From the NCBI GenBank assembly GCA_019359595.1, contig JAHHGZ010000001.1:124001-188000 (forward strand): 64,000 bases of DNA. Direction: 5' to 3'. The notes under the pieces are model-generated. The model was not told the DNA's origin. It made no database searches and saw nothing but the letters and a program-made list of their open reading frames with translations. Shown here one piece after another: positions 8,116-15,486 of this stretch (position 1 is its first letter; each line of letters opens with the position of its first letter). This DNA comes from Cyanomargarita calcarea GSE-NOS-MK-12-04C. GTDB lineage: Bacteria > Cyanobacteriota > Cyanobacteriia > Cyanobacteriales > Nostocaceae. The position numbers were made by a program, and so were the translations under genes.

Positions 8116-9222
8116 TTATAATAATGATTTGTAAACTAACTGCGTTTGTTTGGCACATTTATCCCAAGAGAAATACTTAACCCTTTCTTTACCCCGATCA
8201 ATGAGTTCTCTAGTTCTTTCTGTAGAAAAAAGAACTCTTTCTAAAGCATCAGAAATACTATCAACTTCATAAGGATTGAAATATTCACCTGCATCTGCAA
8301 CAACCTCTGGAATTGAGCTTGTATTACTACAGACAACAGGACAACGAAAAGACATTGCCTCTAGCAGTGGAAGACCGAAACCTTCATATAGTGAAGGGTA
8401 AACAAATACAGATGCATGAGTATAAAAATTTGCCAATATTTTGTCCTCTCCTGACACATAGATAATTTGACTATGATTGATACCAAAGTTGTCAATCATA
8501 GCAGTTTCAGTTGTAGAAAAAGGTCTAGAACCGAAACATACTAATTTAAAGTTATCTTTTAAGGATGGACGAGTAGCATATGCTTGTATGAGTCTCTTGA
8601 AATTCTTATATTCTAACTTTCGTTCTCCAACATAGAGTATGTATGGATCTTCTATTGGTCTATTATCATCTTTAAATAAATCATTTTGTAAAAAGTATCC
8701 AAGATGGATCGTAGAAATTTTTTTAGGTTCTATATCTAATAACTCAAGTAAATCTTTCTTGGTATTTTCAGAAATGCAAATAATATGGTCTGCTCGTTTT
8801 ATTGAGTTTGCTTTAATAACTGAAAAATCTCTATCTTTTTTTTTCATTGTGTGGCCAAATTTTTCATGAAGCATATCATAGACTGTTACTACTGTTTTGG
8901 ATCGTTTCGGTGCTATACGATTACGAGAATAGTAAGTCTCGTGAACAATATCAGGAGTATCCTGGTGTAGCCATATCTTAGATAATTCGGCATCTATTGC
9001 ACCTACAAGTTTTGCGGATTTCGGTATAAGAGGAATCTGCCATCCCTTCACCAAATTTGGAGCGCAGTTATCTAAATACTTATTGACATAAAAGCCAGCA
9101 AAAATTTTAACTTCAAAACTGGGAGTATTTGCAATCTGAGTAGCAATTTCATAAATGTAGCGGGAAATACCACCATATTTAGCCCATGAAAAAACTTGAT
9201 AGTCGTATGCAATCTTAATCAT
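8116..9222 (-). CDS. Glycosyltransferase family 4
   Basis: GT-B transferase. The N-terminal glycine-rich acceptor loop is FSWAKYGGISRYIYEI (about residues 12-27), followed by DIVHETYYS. The donor domain begins at PYILYVGERKLEYKNF and contains the Glu-x7-Glu signature as EGFGLPLLE in YPSLYEGFGLPLLEAM. At 368 residues it is full length. It is predicted to be a mannosyltransferase-type enzyme from its general similarity to capsule mannosyltransferases, but donor specificity is an inference. It is 13 bases upstream of the polymerase gene. Confidence 0.87.
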   Translation of the reverse strand: MIKIAYDYQVFSWAKYGGISRYIYEIATQIANTPSFEVKIFAGFYVNKYLDNCAPNLVKGWQIPLIPKSAKLVGAIDAELSKIWLHQDTPDIVHETYYSRNRIAPKRSKTVVTVYDMLHEKFGHTMKKKDRDFSVIKANSIKRADHIICISENTKKDLLELLDIEPKKISTIHLGYFLQNDLFKDDNRPIEDPYILYVGERKLEYKNFKRLIQAYATRPSLKDNFKLVCFGSRPFSTTETAMIDNFGINHSQIIYVSGEDKILANFYTHASVFVYPSLYEGFGLPLLEAMSFRCPVVCSNTSSIPEVVADAGEYFNPYEVDSISDALERVLFSTERTRELIDRGKERVKYFSWDKCAKQTQLVYKSLL

Positions 9223-9237
9223 TCAGAACCTTCACAA

Positions 9238-10041
9238 TTAATAAATTTGATCTTGAAAATTATTGATAATATATTTGTTATCTAAAACTGTTTTACTAAT
9301 TAAGTTTCTCTTGACATAATGGCGTAAAATAGTTGACCAGCGGCTAGTCATTATTTCTAATAAAACTTGATTATTGACAGCTTTTTTAGTAAAAAGATGT
9401 AGCCCATTATATGAATAAAAAAATAGTGATAACTTATCTGCTATAAATTTGAGAGTTCTAGGTTGATAAAAAGAAATATGTTGACCGCTTTCAAATGCAT
9501 AATACCACCATGATTGAGGTTTTGGTGGTTCTCCGTTAAATAATTCTGTCGAGAAAATAATTGTCGATGCTTCTGTATCTTTCAACGATTTATGAATAAA
9601 TTCAGTAGGATTATATACGTGTTCTAAAACTTCAAAAGCAGTTATTGCAGAGAAAGCTTTATCGGTTGTAGATGCCTCAAATCTTTTTGCAAGAATATTT
9701 TCACAATATAGGTCAAACCAGTAAAAATCGAAACCCATATCTCTCATCAGTCTTGTTAGCATACCATAACCGCCTGCAATATCTAGATATTTTCCATTTT
9801 TACCAAATAAGAAAAAAAGGATGCAAGCAACTCTTTTAGAAATTGATATATTTCTGGCAACTAAACCAGTATCGGCATCAGCAATTGCGCTATTATAAGC
9901 TTCTCCCAACCAGTATGGATGTTCAGTTTGAAGTAAACCACAGTTATTACAGTATAGATAGCTCACATCATACTTACTAAGAATAGTGGATTTAAAGCAA
10001 ATCTCTCTTTTTGAAAGACATATAGGACAATTTTCAACCAT
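9238..10041 (-). CDS. Methyltransferase with N-terminal zinc-binding cysteines
   Basis: The N-terminus has CPIC (residues 5-8) and CNNCGLLQTEHPYW (about 31-44). Two CxxC knuckles ahead of a SAM fold are characteristic of sugar C-methyltransferase and type 12 methyltransferase families. Motif I is KYLDIAGGYGMLTRLM, and AFEVLEHVYNP is the acidic post-I region. A type 12 methyltransferase acting on a sugar nucleotide or glycan fits the context. The start ATG shares one base with the flippase stop (TAATG), so the two genes are translationally coupled. Confidence 0.8.
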   Translation of the reverse strand: MVENCPICLSKREICFKSTILSKYDVSYLYCNNCGLLQTEHPYWLGEAYNSAIADADTGLVARNISISKRVACILFFLFGKNGKYLDIAGGYGMLTRLMRDMGFDFYWFDLYCENILAKRFEASTTDKAFSAITAFEVLEHVYNPTEFIHKSLKDTEASTIIFSTELFNGEPPKPQSWWYYAFESGQHISFYQPRTLKFIADKLSLFFYSYNGLHLFTKKAVNNQVLLEIMTSRWSTILRHYVKRNLISKTVLDNKYIINNFQDQIY

Positions 10042-11423
10042 TATTTTATATCTCCTATTAATTTTCCAGTTTTACTTCTAGTTTTAAGTTTCTTTAAAAT
10101 ATCTCCACCTACTGCTAATAGAGAAAATAACAGCACACAAATCCCAGTAGCCCATGCAACTCCTGAAACACCAATTAGATTACCGAGAATAACTGATAGC
10201 AAAAGATTACAAATGGCAGATATGGGTGCAACAAAAGCTTGCAACTTAATTTCTCCTAAACCATTAACTAACATTGCTACACACTGGGCAATAGAAGTTA
10301 ATACACATGTAAATAACATAGCAAAAAGCAAGTTTTGCTGGGGAATTGCATCTTGGCTCACCAAAGAAGAAACAATTTGAGGTGAAACTATGACTAGTGT
10401 AGTTCCTGCGCTCAAAGACCAAAAAAGACTTAAGTAAACTGACTTTTTGAAAATTTTAATAATCCAAGAAAAATCATTTTTTGATGATGCTTCAACATAA
10501 GCAGGCCAAAGAGGAATAATAAAAGCTGACTGGATAAGTCCAATAATAGTAAACAACCTGAAAGTTACTCCATAGCTAGCAACTTCAATTACACCGAATA
10601 ATTGGCTAACAATGATAATATCAGTCTGAAAAATTAAAACTGCTGATATTTGAGCAATCCAAAATTGAAAGCCTATTTTGAAAAGATATTTTGATTTTAG
10701 CCAACTAAAATATTTAATATCTGGTCTTAGCCACTGTTTATGAAATGAAAATAGATGAATAGCAGAAAAAAGGTCTCCTAGTAATAAAGTGCCAAAAAAA
10801 GCTGTTATAAGAACAGGTAAGCTAGCATGTAGATAAATAGCTAAAATCAAGGTAACAACTGATATAATACTACTTAATCCAACCCACAACTGATAAAAAT
10901 AGCCTTCTTGGTAAGCCCCGTAAATGCGGCCTGGAATTGATAAAGGTAGACGTAGAATGAATAAAATAAAACATATAAAAGTAGCTAAACTTACATCTGC
11001 TTTAGCAGTTTCAGAATTAACATTAAATACGCGTTCCCAAGCAATATATGGATGAGTTATTAAAAATATAACTAGTAATACTAGTGAGGTTCCTACCATT
11101 AACCAGAATGTACTTGATACTGCCTCCTTTGCTGCCTTTCGGTCTTCTTGACCATCAGCCGTTGCAAGTGCGTTTGTGAGGCTATTAGCCAGTCCAAAAT
11201 CAGCAGCACTTACCCACGTTAAAAACGTGCTGATTATCAACCAGATTCCAAATCTTTCTGGCCCTAAGTATTGAGATGTAATTGGAATAGAAAATAATCC
11301 AGCTATTGTCGTAATTCCTCTGACTGCTAAGGTTATAATACCTGTTAAACCAGCCTGACGAACTCTCTTTTTTCCTTTTTCATCAATAGAACCATTCTGA
11401 AAGAAGTTATTGATTAGTCGCAT
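10041..11423 (-). CDS. Wzx-type polysaccharide flippase
   Basis: A 460-residue membrane protein with about twelve to fourteen helices. The N-terminal segment AVRGITTIAGLFSIPITSQYLGPERFGIW is the usual start of MATE/MOP-superfamily polysaccharide exporters (a Gly-Pro before FG in helix 2). It should flip the undecaprenyl-linked repeat unit to the periplasm, where the polymerase at 6879 would join units. It is the first intact gene of the glycan-assembly part of the cluster. A gap of about 690 bases, holding a decayed gene, separates it from the Wzc-type gene. Confidence 0.88.
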   Translation of the reverse strand: MRLINNFFQNGSIDEKGKKRVRQAGLTGIITLAVRGITTIAGLFSIPITSQYLGPERFGIWLIISTFLTWVSAADFGLANSLTNALATADGQEDRKAAKEAVSSTFWLMVGTSLVLLVIFLITHPYIAWERVFNVNSETAKADVSLATFICFILFILRLPLSIPGRIYGAYQEGYFYQLWVGLSSIISVVTLILAIYLHASLPVLITAFFGTLLLGDLFSAIHLFSFHKQWLRPDIKYFSWLKSKYLFKIGFQFWIAQISAVLIFQTDIIIVSQLFGVIEVASYGVTFRLFTIIGLIQSAFIIPLWPAYVEASSKNDFSWIIKIFKKSVYLSLFWSLSAGTTLVIVSPQIVSSLVSQDAIPQQNLLFAMLFTCVLTSIAQCVAMLVNGLGEIKLQAFVAPISAICNLLLSVILGNLIGVSGVAWATGICVLLFSLLAVGGDILKKLKTRSKTGKLIGDIK

Positions 11424-11552
11424 TGTTTAAAAGAACTACTATAATTTTTAACTCAATTTCTCTCGTTTTCAAATAGACTTTAATTGAATTTAAAATTTAA
11501 CTCAATCATCATTTGAAGGACATTATTCATTATTCATTTTATACTTTGCCTT

Positions 11553-11807
11553 CCAATTCAACTTTAGTTTTGCTTTAGCACGATTTCCTTTCCTACTGCG
11601 ATATCTCCTGGTCGCAAAAAAAAGATTAGGGTGTTCCACAACATACTTTTACGAGTCTAATCGGCAGTAAGTAAAGGCTGTCTCCACAAAGTTTTGTAGA
11701 GAATTGCTTTCTTCAGTTGCAATTACATAATCATCTGCCTAGTCTTGTTGCAGCATAAAATACATTGCTTCAACATATTCTGGTGCCCAACCCCAGTCAG
11801 GTTGAAT
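11553..11807 (-). pseudogene. Remnant of GDP-mannose 4,6-dehydratase C-terminus
   Basis: Read on the minus strand from 11807, one frame gives DWGWAPEYVEAMYFMLQQD, a stop, ADDYVIATEESNSLQNFVE, TAFTYCRLDS, a stop, KYVVEHPNLF, and finally AKAKLKLNW. These match in order the end of GDP-mannose 4,6-dehydratase (RDWG, APEYVEAMW, LQQ, DDYVIATGE, FVE, KAKxxLGW). Two in-frame stops are present. Around an 8-T run the RPGDI words appear in a shifted frame, so at least one frameshift has occurred. No 5' part is visible; 11808-12117 and 11424-11552 are AT-rich with no gene seen. Its place between wzc- and wzx-type genes suggests the cluster once had its own GDP-sugar pathway. Confidence 0.8.
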
Positions 11808-12117
11808 AAAAATATAGACAAATACTAAAAATTTATCCTAAGTTTAGTACAGTTTATCTTTGAAGTTAACTCCACCTCAACTAAAAAAAATCTGCCGAAT
11901 TGATATCTAAATATTATTAGAAGCAATTTTAAACTATTTTTAATGTGCCAATCTAGCTGAAAAATAGTAAATATATCTAGTTGTTATAAAGCCTATATTT
12001 TAATATAAAAAAGCTTCAAACAAGCAGTATTTTTTACTAATCTGTCAGCTATTAATTTACACAATCTAAATCTTTAACCACCACAGTAAAAACACTGATT
12101 TATACAGCCATCCCCCA

Positions 12118-14325
12118 TTAAAGTAGCCGCAAGCCAGTAATTTTACTTAAGCTATACTTGCTTTTCTCCTTTTTCCTGGAATTCTTGTATCCAGAATCTG
12201 TATTCGTATAGTATTCATAGGAGTTTTTATCTGTATTAACACCATTCACCACCATTCCCAACACTGATACTCTTGAATGCTCTAGCATTGTCTTTGTAGT
12301 ATTAGCTGCCGAAGAGTTAACCACGCCGGGTCGTGCAACCACCAACATTCCATCTGCTAGATTGCCTACTATCGTGGCATCAGCTAAGAGACTCAAAGGC
12401 GGAGTGTCAATAATCACGCAGTCATAGTCTCTTTCAGCTTGTTTAAGTAAGCTAGCCATGCATTGTGAATCTAGTAGAGCTGCTGGGTTCGGCGGCATTG
12501 TACCAGCCGTCAGCACTTCTAAGTTAATCAATACTTCCTTGGCAATTTTTCCCAACTCAGCCTGTCCTACAAGGACATTACTCAACCCCATCAAGTTGGG
12601 CATTTCCCAAATCTCATGCTGATGGGGGCGACGCATATCTGCATCAATTAATAGTACTCGTCGTCCCATTTGGGCGGTAGCTACTGCCAAGTTAGCTGCC
12701 ACAAACGATTTACCCTCACCGACAACAGAACTGCTAACCACAATCACCTTCAGTTCTTTACCAGTTAAAGTAAAGCCCAGATTAATCTGGAGCATCTCAA
12801 ATGCCGCATTGACTGACGAATAGGGATTATTAAGTACGGGTAATTCTGTCTTATTCTCACCACGAGCGATTCTGTCTTTTTGTTCAAAAAGAGGAATTGT
12901 ACCCAACAACGGATAGTCTAACAACTGCTTGGCTTCTTCTGCTGTCTTCACAGATTTATCCATAGCTTCTATTAATAGAGCAGATCCTAGAGCTAGGATA
13001 AATCCTAAAACCCCTCCCAGAGCCAAGTTCAAAGCAATACGAGGAGAAATTTGTTTCTTAGGAACTAAAACCTCTGAAATAATCCTGGCATTACCGACAT
13101 TTTGATTTTCTACAACTTGAACTTCTTGCAATCGTTTCAGCATTTGTTCATAGGTGGCTCGTGCTACCTGTAGCTGTCGTTCGAGACGTAGCTGTGTTTG
13201 TTCCAATTTGGGTAGGTTTCTCAGACGTGCTTGGTAAGACAGAAATGCTTTCATCAAGACACCAGTCTGATTCTCCAATCCCAACCGTTCTACCTCTGTC
13301 TCTACCAAATTCGCAGTCAAGGTCTGCTGGAGTTCTCCTATCTGTAAATTCTGCTCCTCAATGGGCTGGGAACTGCCGACAGTTTGACCAACTCGTCGTT
13401 CCAGTTGCTCTTTCAGGGCTTGTTCTTTACCTAACAAATTGGCGATCGCTGGGTGATCGTCCGTATAACGCGATCGCTCTACAGCCAACTGATCTTGAAC
13501 CTTTTGGTATTCTATTAGCACTTGCTGCACTGCATTCGATTGACTTAAAGTGCTGAGTGCCACAGCTTGCCTTGTATTCAATGCCAATTGACTTTGCAAA
13601 GCACTAGAACGGCTCTTGGCATCTATCGACTTAGCTCGCAGTTGGGTTATTTGGTTTGATAACTCATCTAGGGTTTTTACCCCTTGTCTTGCTTCTTCTT
13701 CTAGGGAAATAACTTTGTATTTTTCTTTAAACTGACGCAATGCAACTTCCGCTTGTGTAACTTTTGCCTCGACTTCAGGTAATTGCTTATGCAAGAATTC
13801 CCGTGCTGCCGTTGCCTCTGAGCGGTTTGTGCGGACATTGTTTTCTAGATAAGTACGCATCAGTGAATTGACAGTAGCAGCAGCTTCTTGAGGATTTGTA
13901 CTGCTGTAAGAAAGCTGCAAAATATCTGTCCCTCGCACACTTTTCACCTTCAAACGACCGAGAAACGCATCCATCTCCAAGAGGTTTCCCTGCTCGTCTT
14001 TCAGTTGTAAATCGGCAATAGTCTTCTGAGAAATGTCGTTGGAGCGAATGACTTCGGCTTCTGTTTCTAAAGGGTTAGAGAGGCTTGTCACACCAGTAAG
14101 TTGTCCAATCTGTTCACTTACACCCGTCAAGGAAGAAACACTATTTTGCTTGTTAAAAAGTAGTTTTCCCTCAGCTTCATAAACTGGTTTTTGGCTGAAA
14201 GTAATTAATCCTGTGGCTCCAAACACAGACCCCATGATAGTTGCAATCAGTAGCCAACGTCTTTTGAAAGTTAGCCCATACTTTTGAAAGTCAACAAAGT
14301 CTTGATCTTCTTGATTAGAAGGCAT
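12118..14325 (-). CDS. GumC/Wzc-type chain-length regulator with BY-kinase domain
   Basis: An inner-membrane co-polymerase and tyrosine autokinase controlling exopolysaccharide chain length and export. There is a Wzz domain with a first helix near residues 27-47, long periplasmic coiled coils (about 170-410) and a second helix near 430-455. A cytoplasmic kinase domain follows: Walker A SSVVGEGKS (about 532-540), Walker A' LLIDADMRR (about 558-566) and Walker B VIIDTPP (about 637-643). The tail has several tyrosines (YEYY, GYKNS, KYS), the usual autophosphorylation cluster. Fusion of the Wzz and kinase parts in one chain is normal for cyanobacteria and proteobacteria. No Wza-type exporter is in the window. 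Confidence 0.92.
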   Translation of the reverse strand: MPSNQEDQDFVDFQKYGLTFKRRWLLIATIMGSVFGATGLITFSQKPVYEAEGKLLFNKQNSVSSLTGVSEQIGQLTGVTSLSNPLETEAEVIRSNDISQKTIADLQLKDEQGNLLEMDAFLGRLKVKSVRGTDILQLSYSSTNPQEAAATVNSLMRTYLENNVRTNRSEATAAREFLHKQLPEVEAKVTQAEVALRQFKEKYKVISLEEEARQGVKTLDELSNQITQLRAKSIDAKSRSSALQSQLALNTRQAVALSTLSQSNAVQQVLIEYQKVQDQLAVERSRYTDDHPAIANLLGKEQALKEQLERRVGQTVGSSQPIEEQNLQIGELQQTLTANLVETEVERLGLENQTGVLMKAFLSYQARLRNLPKLEQTQLRLERQLQVARATYEQMLKRLQEVQVVENQNVGNARIISEVLVPKKQISPRIALNLALGGVLGFILALGSALLIEAMDKSVKTAEEAKQLLDYPLLGTIPLFEQKDRIARGENKTELPVLNNPYSSVNAAFEMLQINLGFTLTGKELKVIVVSSSVVGEGKSFVAANLAVATAQMGRRVLLIDADMRRPHQHEIWEMPNLMGLSNVLVGQAELGKIAKEVLINLEVLTAGTMPPNPAALLDSQCMASLLKQAERDYDCVIIDTPPLSLLADATIVGNLADGMLVVARPGVVNSSAANTTKTMLEHSRVSVLGMVVNGVNTDKNSYEYYTNTDSGYKNSRKKEKSKYSLSKITGLRLL

Positions 14326-14527
14326 GGTTCACTCAATACCCTTAATAAATATGTAGTAATGACGCTACTCCTCTGTGAGTACGACTTGCTACTGAATAAT
14401 AAATCAATATTTAACTAGCCATTATCCAGCCTTTGTTCTTACAATACCTACGTATTTTTACTGTTTTTTGTGCGCTTGACTACTTATTTTATTAAAAGTA
14501 GTAATTAATACAACAAATATTTTGAAT

Positions 14528-14615
14528 TACCCTCACCCTAGCCCTCTCCCTTGGGGAGAGGGGAGTTTTTAATTTTTGTCCCCTCTCCCTTGGGGAGAGG
14601 GCTAGGGTGAGGGTA
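14528..14615. repeat. Long perfect inverted repeat with 23-bp arms
   Basis: TACCCTCACCCTAGCCCTCT (plus CCC) and its exact complement flank a 42-base centre containing further CCTCTCCC/GGGGAGAGG palindromes. This is the CCCTCTCCCTTGGGGAGAGGG repeat type, also present at about 60276-60320 and inside the DUF559 gene. The remainder of 14326-15000 shows no gene; it contains the dispersed repeat at 14721-14806 and the upstream region of the gene at 15001. Confidence 0.75.
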
Positions 14616-14720
14616 AATTTAGCAATTCATACCCGGATTCAGCAACGCCAATATTTTTTACTAAAAATCGAGACAAGGCTCCTCTTATATCTGTACCTAG
14701 TACTCGACCAACCCAAAAAT

Positions 14721-14806
14721 AACGGGTGAAGGCAGGCAGGGGGAGCAGGGGGAGAAAAAACTTGATTTTCTTACCATAAACCCCGCAAAGTTTCTGTGGT
14801 GGACTA
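14721..14806 (-). repeat. Dispersed repeat, copy 1
   Basis: On the minus strand this reads CAGAAACTTTGCGGGGTTTA, TGGTAAGAAAATCAAG, TTTTTTCTCCCCCTGC, and CCTGCCTTCACCCGTT. Copy 2 at 41675-41772 on the plus strand has the same words in the same order, with a different number of CCCCTGCT units. Copies at unrelated loci indicate a dispersed element. No open frame in it looks coding. Confidence 0.7.
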
Positions 14807-15000
14807 CTAGATTGGCAACCAAGACCGCTATCGCATCGAAAAAACACCAATCAGCTACTGAACACAAGCTATAAAAAAATACTTTCTTAGCTGCGTATAC
14901 TTAGGCTAGATTAAGAATAGCTTTTTTTCATAAAAACGCAGGACTGCTCGTTAAGTAGATATAGAACCAAATTTCTATTTACTTTAGAGGAACACGAACA

Positions 15001-15486
15001 ATGAGCATTGTCACTTTTCTATACAAGCTAAATAACTTGGATTTGCAGCCAATTGTTCGCAAGCTGATGTCTAAAAGTGATGGATCTGGGTGGACATTCC
15101 AACAAACAGAAGTAGCGATCGCCCGTTATAAGATGTTCTTGCACCTCAACTTCCTTTTCCCCGATACCCCACTGGTTCCCACGAAAGAAATTGATCAGGT
15201 TTGGCACGCTCACATTCTCGCAGACACAAAAAGGTATAGTCACGATTGTGATAATTTGTTTGGCTATTTTCTGCACCATTCCTCAGATGAGATGCAATGC
15301 CAAAATCAAGACACAGCTTTTGCTCTAACTCAAGCACTATTTGATAAATTCTTTGGAGTCGCTATTTTAGAAGATATACAAGCTGCACCCTGTGTCAGCT
15401 TGCCTGTATCTGCTTGCGCAACTCTACCGTTTGCACTGCAACCTTCTAACACTCAGGACTATTTAACAAAGAGCGCATTTCTTTAG
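15001..15486 (+). CDS. GRDP-like (glycine-rich domain-containing protein-like) protein
   Basis: The segment PLVPTKEIDQVWHAHILADTK, continuing to FGYFLHH, matches the core of the family called glycine-rich domain-containing protein-like (DUF1399 related), in which a conserved WHxHI-type motif follows E-[IV]-D. The protein is 161 residues, about the size of the single-core bacterial forms, with a less ordered C-terminal tail. A good ribosome-binding site (AGAGGA) lies about 15 bases before the ATG. Function in bacteria is unknown; the conserved His residues may bind metal. The last 41 bases overlap the 3' end of the opposite-strand STAND regulator gene. Confidence 0.65.
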   Translation: MSIVTFLYKLNNLDLQPIVRKLMSKSDGSGWTFQQTEVAIARYKMFLHLNFLFPDTPLVPTKEIDQVWHAHILADTKRYSHDCDNLFGYFLHHSSDEMQCQNQDTAFALTQALFDKFFGVAILEDIQAAPCVSLPVSACATLPFALQPSNTQDYLTKSAFL

